Below are positions 42,749 through 53,903 of a DNA stretch of 64,000 bases, piece after piece. Positions within the stretch are counted from its first letter, which is position 1, and each line of letters begins with the position of its first letter. The position numbers and the translations under genes are program-made. This DNA comes from Mycoplasma sp. 'Moose RK'. GTDB lineage: Bacteria > Bacillota_I > Bacilli_A > Mycoplasmatales > Metamycoplasmataceae. The notes below the pieces were generated by a model. The model worked only from the letters and a program-made list of their open reading frames with translations. It did not search any database and was not told where the DNA came from. The stretch spans positions 556,001 to 620,000 of the forward strand of contig NZ_JADDYD010000001.1 in assembly GCF_015708155.1 (NCBI RefSeq), in the 5' to 3' direction.

Positions 42749-44983
42749 TTATGCTGGTTTTTCAGCGCTTTTTTCGGTATTAATTTTCAATCTAACACCA
42801 ATGTTATTTTTCAATTTACTAAGAAAATAATCAAAATTAAGATCTAATGTAGGATCAGTTTTGACGTTATTGTTGACTTGCGATAAAGTTGTAAGAACAA
42901 CTTCGCGGAAAATATTTGAATCAGCGCTGGCTGGTTCGACAAATAATTTAAATTTATCAGGATTCTGAGCTTGTTTGTGAAACTCATCAAAAGCAGTTTT
43001 TAAAATTTTACTTTTGGGAATTGCGGGATTAGTTTCAAAATCAGACTGCAAATTTTCTTTTGTTGGATTAAAATTTGCCGCTGAAAGGGCGAGAAAATCA
43101 CTCGGAGTAATAGTGATTTTCTCATTTTTTTGAGTAGTAAATTCTTGCTTTTCGGAAACAAACCATTTAACAAAATTCAATGTCGCCTTGTCCTCGATAT
43201 CGTTGTTGTGAAATCCAATCAGTGAAGGGCCCTGAGAAGTAATGACTTCAAACTTGTTGGATTGTTGGAGTTTTGTTGGTTCAGGAAGAATCATTAACTC
43301 GTGTTCATTCAATTTTTGGTCCGAATTGGAAAAAATACTTACTTTTTCCGATTTTTTTATTAATTTAAAACTTTTTGAATCATTTTTCTTAAAATCTTTT
43401 TGTAGAAAAGCAAATTCTGATTCTTGCAATTTGCTTTTAGTTTTTTGATCAGCAAGCCATTTTTCAAAATCTGGGTCTTCAGCTAAGAAGCTAAAATTGT
43501 TAGGATCAATCTCGTTATTTGTATTTATTGATTCTTTTATTGCATCAATTAAATCTTTATCAGTATTTGGGTCCAAATAAATACTGTTTTTAGAATCAAT
43601 TTCCCGACCTGAAGCTACTACTGGTTGACCTGAAGTGAAAATATATCCGGGGGTGTTGTCTAAAATTTGGTGGATTCTGGCAATTGCATTTGCTGGTAAA
43701 TTAGAATCAGAAACCACTTTTCAAATTTTGCTTTTCGAACCAACAGGATAATCAAGATTTTCGCTACCAGATTTTAGACGCAAAAAAGTTTGGCCTTTTT
43801 CATCAAAGTTTCTTGTGTAGTTACTTGTTGAAGTTATTGCAAAAATCAACTGATGATTTTTTAAATAATCGCTTGCCTTTTTATAAGGATTAGTGGGTCC
43901 GACTAGATTATTTTTAAATAAACTAGCAAAAATATCAAAAGCTTTTTTTGCATTTTTATAATTTTCACTTGATTTGTCAAAAAGCGAATTATAATTTAGC
44001 GATTTACCATCTTGTTCACGAAAATAGGTTGATTTTGAATAATCAGCGTTGGCTTCAGCAAAAGTCGCAAAGAAAAAAGTCGATGCCGGATCGTTAATAC
44101 CAAGCATGAAATTAACTTGTTGAGTTGCGTCACCTTTTCCAGCGTTTGGAAAAGATTTCTTAACGCGAATGATAAAGTCGCTAAGCTCCTGGAAATTTGT
44201 CAATTTATCAAAACTAAAAGTGTAATTTTCAAAACCATCTTCACCTGGTGAAGGATTTTTGTATTCCCCCCAAACTTTTTTTATGTATTCAAAGTCGGTT
44301 TTGTTTTGATCAAGTGCCTCAACTTTTGCTTTATCACTCTCAACTATCTTGAAATTTTTGGCAGTTTTGGCGCCTTCAAGAATGTATGCCAAAACTGGTT
44401 TGTCAATTAAAAGAACCTTGGAAGTTTTTAAAATTGGTAAAAAGGGGATTCTTTCTGGGGCGATTTCAGGTAAATTTTTCGTTTCAAAAAGAACTTTTTC
44501 ATCATAAATTTGATTAATTTTTTTCTCCAATTCAGGAGAATCGTTGAAATCCAAAAGCATTCCGTATTTATTTACTGTTGCTGCAAGTGCTGGATAATTT
44601 AAGGTTAAATTTGGAATCTTTTTATTTTCCCTTGCAACCAAAAAAGATTCCAAAAAATTTTGATCTTTGGTGTAATTATTTAAAACACTATCTAATTTTG
44701 CTGGCAAAAATCCTGATTGCTTGTTTATAACTTCGGGTTTTTTATTTCATTTTTCAAAAATTTGTTTTAATGCTTTTGTTCTTTGGTCAGATATTGGAAA
44801 AATAGCACGAAAATCAATTGATTCGTCAACTTCTGTGTCATATCGATTTGGATTTTCCTTTTGGGATGGGAAATTTTTTTTATCATTAATAATACAAGAA
44901 ACAAAAAACGGCAAGGAAACAAATGGGACTAAAAGTAATGTGGTTTTTCTGATTTTTTTTATAAAATTTTGTGATTTTTTCAT
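42749..44983 (-). CDS. Binding-protein-like surface lipoprotein, paralog 2
   Basis: 744-aa lipoprotein, lipobox FVSC (Cys30). Shares with its neighbours an early 'Q-R-x-x-A-L ... W-N' segment, 'LNYPALAATVNKYGMLLDF', 'IPFLPILKTSKVLLIDKPVLAYI' and 'HQLIFAITSTSNY'. It starts at ATG 44983; a TTG 42 bases upstream has no better ribosome site and would lengthen the signal peptide oddly. It is 40 bases from the next gene. A minus-strand TATAAT at 45211-45216 may serve as promoter. Confidence 0.72.
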
Positions 44984-45499
44984 TGTTTTGAAGTAAATTT
45001 TATCCTTTTTTGTTGCTAATTTCAATAATTTATCAATTCTGATTTAACTGGTGTTATAACAAATTGTTTTCAATATCATTTCTCCATAAATTATTTTCAA
45101 AAAATACAAAAGCACAACAAAAAAACTATCAACAATTTTGTTAAGCCAATTTTTAAATTTTGGCCAACTAAACAAAGATAATTTTAAGTTGTGCTTAGAC
45201 ATTTGTTATTATTATAATATTTTTCTAAAATTTTTCTAAAAAATTTACTTTTTTTATTTCTTTTGCGCATATTAAGGATAAGATTTTAGAATGTTTTTAG
45301 TTTTAAAAAAATACAAAAATAACGGATTTTTAGACATAATTTTGGATTTAGATCACCTTAATGTGCAAAAAAGTGAAAAATTTAAGAAAAAATCCCATTT
45401 TTCATGTAGATTGGTCAAGAATTGATCCAAAATTATGTTTGAGAAACAAATTGAAAAATTTGCTCCATTTTAAGGCATTTTTTTAAATCAAATCCAAAA
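44984..45499. other. 516-base gap between two lipoprotein paralogs
   Basis: No gene seen. A minus-strand -10 box at 45211-45216 would give a leader of about 220 bases. A degenerate dispersed-repeat copy (AAAAGTGAAAAATTTAAG) lies at about 45370-45410 on the plus strand. Confidence 0.5.
45211..45216 (-). promoter_or_regulatory. Candidate -10 box for lipoprotein paralog 2 and downstream operon
   Basis: TATAAT on the minus strand within an AT-rich run. It is the only good -10 word in the 516-base gap. Confidence 0.4.
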
Positions 45500-47644
45500 C
45501 TATGAAATTCTAATCGAATAAAGATTGGTTCTAAGCGCGCTCAGAAAGCTGTCAAAATCCGCTTTTTCAGGATGTCCACCCAACACAACTCGGCCCATTT
45601 GGTTCAGACTAGCAAGAATCACCTCGCGAATCAAGGATGAGCGTGAGTCGATCGGATCGATGTAAAAAACATTGCTTTCAGGGTCATCATTTACCTGTTT
45701 AAAGTTTTTGAAAGCAGTCCGAAGGGCGTTATTTTGGCGAAATTTAGATTTATTTGTCAAACTTGATTGAAAATTTTCACTAGTTGGCGCTAAATAATTA
45801 CCCCTAAAAGCAACATATTCCGCCGGACTGCCGCTGAATTTGCTCTCACCTGTAGATGTTTTGTAAAAAAAGTCCTGTTTGTGACCCAAAATCCACTTTA
45901 AAAAATTCTTAGTTGCAATATCTTCTTCCTCATTTGAATGAAATGCAATAAGATCTGGGCCTTGATATGTGATGACATTTTTGGGGTCGTTTTTGGAATT
46001 TTTAAGTGGTTCCTGAAGAAAAACAAGCTCATTTTCATTAAGGTTTTTGTCGCCACCGACATTTTCAATTCAAGCTGACTTGATCAAGAAAATGTTGTTT
46101 TCGTTTTGGTTGCCAGTTAAATTTTCAATTGAAATTTGTGCTGAATTTACAGCTAATTTTTGAAAAAATTGGTTAATTCTAGAGTCAAGTGCTAAAAAAA
46201 TGTCCTGATTTTTGGACAAGGAATCAGTAATTTTTTTAACCTTAAGAATTAAATTCTGATTTTTGGGATCAATATAAATATTTGCATCTGGAAAATCTGG
46301 TGTTTTATCACTAATCAAAAAAGAAATTTGGTTTGTCAAAACACCTTTTAGTTTCAAAAGGGCGTTTTTAGGCCGATTTTCAGTCAACCCAAACGGAATA
46401 ATTTGGTAAATTTGTGAATTTTCTGAAATAGGAAATTTTTCTTTTTTATCACCATTTTTAATCACAAAATTAGAAATTGCTCTGCTAAAACGACGTTCAT
46501 AATTACTTGTTGAAGAAATTGCAAAGGCGATTTCGTGGTGATTCATAAATAAATTTGCAAAGCTTGGTTCAGAAAATCGACCTGGATAGAAAAAGGCATC
46601 AGCTTTAAATAATTCTAAAATTTGATCATAATTTTTCTTTGCAATCAAGTAATTTTGTGAATTTTTTTCATAAAGTTTTGAAAAGCTGATTTGCTCCATA
46701 TTTTTCCCTTCATCCTTGAGGACTTCAAACATAAATTTTGCATAATCAGCGCCTGCAGAAGCGAATATTTTTGAAAATAATAAATTTGGAATATCATCAA
46801 AACCAAAGGGAAAATAGGCAAAATCGGTGTTTGCTGGTTCCAATTTAAAACTTTTTTTAATTCGCAAGGCAAAATCAAATAATTGATCAAAATATTTGAA
46901 AATGTCCTGTGAAAATTCAAAATTAGCTCAAGGATTAGCGACTTTTTCAAAACTTTGTAGCTGCCAAAGTTTCTTAATTTGGGGCAAATCAGATTCTGAT
47001 TTGCGAAATTGACTAAAAAATTCTTCCTCACCTTGTTTAATTCTAGCCCCATTTTCCAGTGCTTTTTCGATAATATAAGCCATAACAGGACCATCAACGA
47101 CAAGGGTTTGCGAAGATTTTACAAAGGGAATCGTGTAAATTCCATCCTCGGATAAAGTGGCGATTTTGCTGTTTGTTTCAAGAAATTTGCTATGATAAAT
47201 TTCCTTAATTTTTTGGGTTAAATCAGGAAAGTCTTTCAGATTCAAAAGCATTTTATATTTTGCAGCAATTGCTGCTGCTGCTGGATAATTTAGCACCAAA
47301 TTGATTGTCTGCGCCTTGTCCTTTGCAGAAAAAACTTGACTGAATTTCGTTGCCATGGGCGCATAATCAACATCGTAAGAAGGTGTTAATTTGATCGGAA
47401 GAAACTCTCTATTGGTTGTGTCAAGAACTTCGGGTTTGCTGTTTCAAATTTGGACAACTTGATTTAGCGCTTTAAATCTTGCCTGTTCGGTTGTTCAGCT
47501 TGTCACCATTTGCAATTTTCCGTCTTGATTGCCGTCAAATCCGAATTTTGAATCAGATTTAGTGTAACAAGAAATTAAGCTAGCTGCTGAAATAAAAATC
47601 GGTAAAAGTAATAAACCTTTCGATTTTTTTATTTTTTTTAACAT
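45500..47644 (-). CDS. Binding-protein-like surface lipoprotein, paralog 1
   Basis: 714-aa lipoprotein, lipobox LISC (Cys26), followed by 'KFGFDGNQDGKLQMVTSWTTEQARFKALNQVVQIWN', the same N-terminal plan as paralog 3. Conserved segments: 'LNYPAAAAIAAKYKMLLNL', 'IPFVKSSQTLVVDGPVMAYI', 'HHEIAFAISSTSNYERRF', 'YQGPDLIAFHSN'. First gene of the cluster on the minus strand. A large nested inverted repeat lies 40-125 bases upstream. Confidence 0.72.
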
Positions 47645-47683
47645 TTTTTTAGAAAAATCTTTCACTCTTTTTAGATATAAAAA

Positions 47684-47769
47684 TAAACCATAACCAAAAT
47701 ATTAGTTTGTTCAAATTTAAATAGGAAACAATTTAAACAAAAAACAATCAATATTTTGGTTATGGTTTA
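47684..47769. promoter_or_regulatory. Nested 86-nt inverted repeat upstream of the lipoprotein/ABC locus
   Basis: Outer arms are a perfect 20-base inverted repeat (47684-47703 and 47750-47769, TAAACCATAACCAAAATATT). The spacer holds a second pair (TTTGTTTAAATT with one mismatch to its partner). It lies between the holA stop and the first lipoprotein start. It could be a terminator, an operator or an RNA control element. No T-run follows on the minus strand, so a simple terminator is less likely. Confidence 0.6.
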
Positions 47770-47818
47770 CTAAACGGGAGAATTATAACATAATAAATTT
47801 AAAATGTTTTTCATTTAA

Positions 47819-48757
47819 TTAGAAATTTTTATTTACAAGGCTTAACAAAAAAACTTCAAATCCTAATTTGTCATTTATTTTGGATTTTTTAATTCTTGTA
47901 TCTAGAATTGCAAGATCAATTATCAGTTTTTGCAACTTTTGAATCCCAATATTTTTGTATAAATCAACTGCTTTATTAACTTGAAAGCTTGAAATTGACA
48001 TTTTTTGGGCAATTACAGTATTTGAAAATCCGATTTGCTTATAGAGATAAACCATAAATGATAGTGATAATTTTGAATTTATTTGGCCAATTAGGAGACT
48101 TAAAGTGACACCCTCTAGCAATTTTTGGCGATAAAAATTTAAAGTACTTTTTAGGTCAAAATTGACAAATGAATTAACAAAGTCTCAAGGTGAAGTTACA
48201 AAATAATCGCTAACAAAATTTTCAATAATTGAAGAATTTATCTTACAATTTAAGCTTGATAATTTTGAGATTTCATTGTAAATAATTTGCCCTTTTAATG
48301 GAAGTTGTGACTCAATTTTGGTTAAATCAGCCGAAGTTAAATTTAATTTGAATTTCATCGCCACTTTTTTAATAAAGTCAACAACATTTTGCGAATTTAA
48401 CTCGGTAGTTTCAAATAATTTTGCAAAAGGAGAAAAAGTCTTATAAATTACTGAAGATTTAAGGTCGTTTTTGCTAAAATTTTCATCAAAAATATACTTA
48501 AAAATCACTAAGTGTTGTGTTTTCTTGATTTTTGCAATCAAAACCTTATTTATTTTCGCGCTCGGCGAGAATTGCAAAAAATTATTAAAAATGAAAATTT
48601 TCTTTGATTCAAAAAGTGAAAGATTGGCAACATTGTCGCCAATTAAATCCAAATTATCGCCTGGAAAAAACTGAATTACATCAGCTTTTTCGTTCTCTAT
48701 GAGGGTGAAAATCTTTTTCTGGACAAAGAAAACGTCGCTTCCATAAACAAAAAACAT
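47819..48757 (-). CDS. holA: DNA polymerase III subunit delta (HolA-like)
   Basis: 312-aa clamp-loader delta subunit. The N-terminal MFFVYGSDVFFVQKK is the family-like opening, followed by a degenerate AAA+ module without Walker A. The C-terminal helical domain contains 'LLIGQINSKLSL' and 'LDTRIKKSK', matching the HolA C-terminal pattern. Start ATG at 48757; a TTG six codons upstream is possible. It overlaps comEC by 61 bases. comEA-comEC-holA is the classic Firmicutes order, supporting the call despite low similarity. Confidence 0.75.
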
Positions 48758-49974
48758 ATCAATGAAATTATACAAGAAATAATCAATGAATACTGTTGAA
48801 TTTTAAAGTCAAAAACTAAAAACTGAATTTCTGTAATGAAACCGACCGAATTGACAAAAAGATCGCTGATCCACTCAATAATCGTTGGATTAAAAATAAA
48901 AATGAACATAATTATGTAAAAAAGGGTAAAAAATGCCGTAAATACAAGGGTATTTAGTGGTGACATCATGTTATAGTTAGAATTGTAAAAAGCTGAAAAA
49001 AGACCACTAAATAAATTCACAAAAAGGAAATTTACTATAAACTTATGTCATTTTTTTGGAAACCTAACTTGATTAATTATCACAATTATGAAACTAATTG
49101 TAAAAGATAAAATAAACCCTAGTGAATAAAAAACTAACACATTTGAAAGTAAAATTAAAATTCCACTTATGGATAAAGTGTCAATTTTGTTCAATTTTTT
49201 GTTCAAAAAAGTCTCGTTAATTTGATTAAGTGTTCAAAAAACAAAACCGCGTAAAAAGGAAATTGCAAAATTAAATAAAAAAAGTTGAAATAGCAAAAAA
49301 GCAAAAAAAATTGGCCTGTATATATATTTTTTAATTCTCAAAGCCTTACTAATTGCATAAAAAACTTGTTTAAAAAGGTTGATGTGAAAACCTGAAATAA
49401 CAAAAATTTGATAAACTCCTAACAAAATTAGTCATTTTCTAAGATCATTTGCAAAAACCGGCGTTTCACCCAAAAAAATCATTGGCACTAACATTCTTGA
49501 ATGATAATTGTTTGTTGTAAAAAGTTGTCGAAGGCCAAAAAAAATGTCATGACTTTTTTCTAAAAAAGTGATTTTTGGCTTGTTTATAATCAAAAAAACA
49601 CTTCTTGCTTTCAAATAAGTTATTAAATCAAAATCAGGTTTTGAATTTTTTGCTAGTTCCAATATTCCTGTCACCCGGACTTTTGTCCCAATTTCAATAT
49701 TTTTTCAGGGCAAAAAAATTTTATCAGCTTTGTATTTAACAAAACTGCCATAATTAGTTTTATCAATAATTTTTGATTCAAAACTAACTTCTAAATTAGA
49801 AATTTTCGGAATAAGCATTCAATAACTTACACAACAAATAATTCCTAGCACAACAAAAACTAATATTTTTTTGAATTCTCTTGTATAAATTAGAAAAAAA
49901 ATCGAAAAAATTAGCAAAAAAAGTCATATTACACCGAATTTGTCAATCAAAATTATTAGAAAAACAAGTGCCAA
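48697..49974 (-). CDS. comEC: ComEC/Rec2-like DNA uptake membrane protein
   Basis: 425-aa membrane protein with many TM helices. The key competence-domain motif GVYQIFVISGFHINLF (about 185-200) is present. It is shorter than most ComEC: the metallo-hydrolase C-domain is absent, as usual in mycoplasmas. The start is uncertain; the first in-frame TTG after the comEA stop (49974) is used, and the frame stays open a little further upstream. TGA-Trp codons are many. It would pass single-stranded DNA across the membrane. Confidence 0.72.
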
Positions 49975-49982
49975 AAAAACCG

Positions 49983-50459
49983 CTAATCAAGAGTAAAATT
50001 TTCCTGCAGAACTTTTACAATAGCTGAGTCAAGTTTTAATTTCCATTTTAAATTTGTCCAGGTTAAACCAGATTTACCTTCCTCTTTTATCAAATTTCTG
50101 ATTTTTGCAACGGTTTCACGCTCGATTTTTAATTTCTTTGCATAAAAAATTGTCATTTTTGACAAAGGTATTTTTTCAGCTGGCAATTTTAATTCAATTG
50201 TTTGATCACTTGTTATTTTAGAATCAAGATTAAATTTTTCAATATCGATTCCACGAATAACCTCGAATTTTGCAAAAATTTCTCGTAAGCTAGTTCCAGG
50301 CTTAAAAAATATGGTTCCTGGATTTCTTACACCTTTTAGAATTGTAATACTTATTTCTTCCTCTGGTGCCAAATATGATTCAATTTTATATGCCAAAAAA
50401 CTAAAGCCACTGATAACTGCAATGGTAACGACTAGCATCACAACGTATGTTTTCCTCAT
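49983..50459 (-). CDS. ComEA-like protein
   Basis: 158 aa: one N-terminal TM anchor (about 5-25), a SLBB-like beta segment (about 36-110), and a C-terminal helical part (TVAKIRNLIKEEGKSGLTWTNLKWKL) in the place of the ComEA DNA-binding helix-hairpin-helix, though the GxG turn is not canonical. Location directly before comEC supports the role of DNA receptor. Start ATG at 50459. A SLBB plus degenerate HhH is the best reading, not certain. Confidence 0.6.
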   Translation of the reverse strand: MRKTYVVMLVVTIAVISGFSFLAYKIESYLAPEEEISITILKGVRNPGTIFFKPGTSLREIFAKFEVIRGIDIEKFNLDSKITSDQTIELKLPAEKIPLSKMTIFYAKKLKIERETVAKIRNLIKEEGKSGLTWTNLKWKLKLDSAIVKVLQENFTLD

Positions 50460-50519
50460 TTATTAAATTTATTTTTTTTGCTAAAGCTTTAAGGAAAAAA
50501 ATAAAAAATAAGGAAAAAG

Positions 50520-51160
50520 GCTAAATTAGTATATTAATTTCAGACACATCAAGAAGGGTCTGTCGAAATGAAATAATATAAATTCACGGTTGAACAGAAA
50601 ATTAAATAAATCAAAATTACTGAATCTAAAGGAATAAAAACTACAATTTTGCATGTGTATGGAATAATTTAATACGAAATTGGTAACAAATGCTTTTCAA
50701 TAATGGTATGAAAAGTCTAATGAGCGCCTGTGGAAAAGTAAATCTTCTCGCAGACTAAGAAAGAAATACACAATCAGCGATCTTTCTGAAAATAACCATG
50801 AAATTTATCAAGAAATAATGAAAAATGTTCTCAGAAGATATGGGATTGATCCTGCAATAGTTATTGAAGAACTTTTAAAAAAAAGAAAAAGAAAGCTTTA
50901 TGCGATTTTACAGCGAGAATTAATTAATATTGAAGGTCAAAATTTCGAAAATACAACCGTTACCTATCAAAAAAATTCTAAATAATATAGAAACTCAAGA
51001 CTTCAAAGTAGTTTATCATATAAAACTCCAAGTTTTTATATAAGTTAAATTAATTCTTCAAAATTTTTTAAAAATGAATATGTTAGAAAAAATAAAAATA
51101 GAGATTGTCGCAAAATCATAGGAAAAGATAGTTGTTTGATGAGTTTTTTATGCTGATTTA
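50520..51160 (+). mobile_element. Left inverted repeat: dead IS3-like element
   Basis: About 640 bases, matched in reverse at 55165-55805. It holds a broken OrfA-type transposase: a start ATG followed at codon 3 by TAA, further stops, and a frame change before a readable C-terminal piece (RLRKKYTISDLSENN ... LYAILQRELIN). No OrfB is present. The inner half (from about 50805) is nearly identical to the right copy; the outer half has diverged more. Confidence 0.75.
50567..50985 (+). pseudogene. Broken IS3-type OrfA transposase (left copy)
   Basis: The reading frame opens with YKFTVEQKIK and an HTH-like stretch (TTILHVYGI), then stops, and continues in another frame to YQKNSK and TAA. Three TAA codons in the first frame are also present in the right copy, so they predate the duplication. 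Confidence 0.6.
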
Positions 51161-51219
51161 TGTAAAATTTTGCAAACATTATTTCATTTAAGTAAAAAAA
51201 TTAATTTTTTCTAATAAAC

Positions 51220-51248
51220 TTGGTTTTTAAAACATTTTAGTATATAAT
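51220..51248 (+). promoter_or_regulatory. Promoter of the island operon
   Basis: TTGGTT (51220-51225), a 17-base spacer, then TATAAT (51243-51248), 28 bases before the first gene. It is the best matched -35/-10 pair that I see in the window and lies just inside the left repeat. Confidence 0.6.
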
Positions 51249-51276
51249 TTAAATTATTAAACGAGAATAAATTAAA

Positions 51277-52272
51277 ATGGATTTTAAAGACTATAGGAAT
51301 AATTTTTTGGATTATGTAACTCAAGAAAGATATTCAAGAATATTAAGAATTTTCTCTGAAATAAATTTTTTAACATATAAGAAAAATAAGAAAATAAGTA
51401 TAGTTAATTGTCCAATAACAACTCAAAGCATTTCGAGCCCAATGGGGCTGGCCAGCGACTCACTACCATATAAAGTTATTTCTAACCAAAACAAGAATTT
51501 TAAATTTTATTTAGCAGATAGTATGCAATTTTATCTGGAACTTTTCCTAAGAGCTAACAATGTAAAAGCAGTCGGGTACATTTCTCAAACTTTCAGAGGA
51601 GAACAAGTTGATGAAAGACATCTACACCAATTCAATCATTTCGAGATTGAATTGGTGAGTTCGTTAAATGAAACAAAAAAAACAGTAATAAAATATATTA
51701 AATATATAATAAAAAATTTATTAAAATATTCCTCGCAGGACTTGGATTATTTCAATTCAAGCAACACAATAAGATTAAAAAAGTGATTAAAATTAAGAAC
51801 AATTAATGTTTCACATGAAGATGCAATATCGACACTAAAAAAAGAATATAGAGAAGGAATTGAAATTAAACAAGGCTTTGAAATTATAAATTCAAACGGG
51901 GAAAAATATTTAATTAAAAAATATAAAAACAAAATTATATGGTTAGAGAGCTTTCCGCATGAATTAGTGCCATTCTACCAAAAAAATAAAAATGGGAAGG
52001 CTGTAAATTCTGATCTGTTGATGGGAATTGGCGAGATAGTAGGTGCTGGAGAAAGAAGTGAAACATATAATGAAACATTAAAATCATTGTTAGATCACGG
52101 TAATAATCCAACAAATTATGGTTGATATTTAGAGATGAAAAAACAAATTCCTTTAAAAAGCTCAGGTTTTGGCATGGGTCTTGAACGTTTTTTATTATTT
52201 TTAATTAATGAAGTAGATATAAGAAATGTTCAGTTGATCCCAAGAGAAACAGATTTAGAAATTTTGCCATAG
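51277..52272 (+). CDS. Stand-alone AsnRS/AspRS-like class II ligase core
   Basis: 331-aa protein related to the catalytic half of asparaginyl/aspartyl-tRNA synthetases but without the N-terminal anticodon-binding OB domain. Motif 2 FRGEQVDERHLHQF with Arg107, and motif 3 GFGMGLERFLLFL with Arg304 are intact, as is GIGEIVGAGERSE near the amino-acid pocket. Compare the true AsnRS at 11455-12804, which has GIGELVGGSQREI and GFGLGFERLLMF. Such cores can act as asparagine synthetases or as amino-acid-activating enzymes in small-molecule pathways. Two TGA-Trp codons. Two bases separate it from the next gene. Confidence 0.8.
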
Positions 52273-52274
52273 AA

Positions 52275-53903
52275 ATGAAAAAATTATTACCCCTTATTTC
52301 AACGTTAATTTCGACCTTTAACAAAAAAAATAATTTAGATCTACAAATTTTTATAAAGGGCAGTTATCTTTTTTGGGCTAGAGATTTGATTTCGCGAATG
52401 CCAAACGATTTGGACTTTGGATTTATGAATTGTTCATTCACTCAAAGAACAAATTTCATTGAATTTCTTTTAAAAAATAATTTTGAAGTTATCAAAAGAG
52501 ATGAAAATCTGCAAATTTTAAGATATAAAAATTTTCTTGTTGAATTCATAATACTAGAAACTATAAATAAATCATTCTTAGAAGAAACTCAATATAAAAA
52601 TATACATGAATTAAATTTTAAATACGCATTTTTCCAAAAAACAACAATGATTGGTTATGTATTAGATCCTGTTTACACTCATGATGTTGATAAAAAAATA
52701 CTTAATATAATAGAAGATTTAAATTTTTGTTGAAATTTAATACCTACCAGGGATGAATTTCTAAATTATGAAAAGGAAATAAAATTTTTGCAAAATAGTC
52801 TTTGAAACAGTTTCTTTATTTATTGATATTATAATTACGATCGAATGCTTGACAAATATTTTAGCTTCGAAAAACTAGAAAAATATACGCAATTTTTAGA
52901 TAATTCATTAAAAATTTGAATTCAAAATTTTTTAGTTTTTATAAAAGATAAATTCAAAGCTAATTTAAATTTTTTCGATGAAATTCTAAAAAAAAGAGAG
53001 AATTTTACAAAATTACTGAATAATTTTCTTATTTTTCCTTCATTACCAGGCTTTGAAAAACAATATGTCAAAAAACTATTTGGAGAAACTATCAACACAG
53101 AAACAAATGGAGTTTTTCTATCAAAAAATAGTACAAAAAATAACGTTCTTTTTATTTCGCATACTGATGAAGTTGGTGGAATTGTGGTAAATGGCGAAGT
53201 TTATAATCAAGGCACTCCGTATTGAGAAAATGGAGTTTTTGAGGTTTATAATCAAAATTCAGAAAAGATAAATGAAATTTTTTGTGAAAAATTAAATAAT
53301 TTTATCTATTCTGAAGAAAAAATAAGGAAAATTAATAGGCCAACTTTAAGCTGTAATAACCTTAATAAAGATGAAATTTATCAAATTTTTCCCAAATCGG
53401 ATACAAAAGTTTCTAAATTTGATATTTCTTCGAGAAACCTTGATAACAAAATATCAAACATATTACTTCGAATTCTCTTAACAATGAAAATGGAAAAAAG
53501 TATCAATATTCTTTTAACAACCAAAGAAGAAATTCAATTACAAGGCATAAAAGATTTTACAGCAACCAATGAAATAAAAAAATATAAATTTTTAATCAAT
53601 CTTGATGTTAATCAAGACAAGGATTGAGACCAAGAAGGGGTAAGAATTAGAATAGCCGATCAATTTACTGCCGTTAATATGCCTTTTTACAATAAAATTA
53701 GAAAACTTTTTGAAAAAAATGCAATTCCATTTTTACCTTATTTTGGTTCAGGTTCAACTGACATCACAAATTTTCAAAATAAAAATGCAATAACTCTTTC
53801 AATTTCAGCTTCAAAAATACATAGCAATTCTTCGTTTTGTTTACTAAAAAATTTTTTCTTTTTGCTTTGGATGTGCAAGGAAATCAATGAGAATCTTTCT
53901 TAA
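52275..53903 (+). CDS. Nucleotidyltransferase-M42 aminopeptidase fusion
   Basis: 542 aa, one open frame with TGA as Trp. N-terminal part (about 1-155) has an AbiEii-like nucleotidyltransferase pattern: FIKGSYLFW (Gly29-Ser30) and NDLDFGF (Asp45, Asp47). After a helical linker (about 155-255) follows an M42-type metallopeptidase: His296 and Asp298-Glu299 in SHTDEVGG, Asp390 in NLDNK, Glu418-Glu419 in TKEEI, Asp444 in LDVNQD, His516 near the end. All expected zinc ligands and the base are present; the lid domain is shortened. I know of no such fusion. It overlaps the MFS gene by 17 bases. Confidence 0.78.

Noticed and set aside
52275..53903. NTase and M42 as two adjacent genes joined by mistake
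   Set aside because: No TAA or TAG and no start with a ribosome site lies between them; the linker is open over 100 codons.
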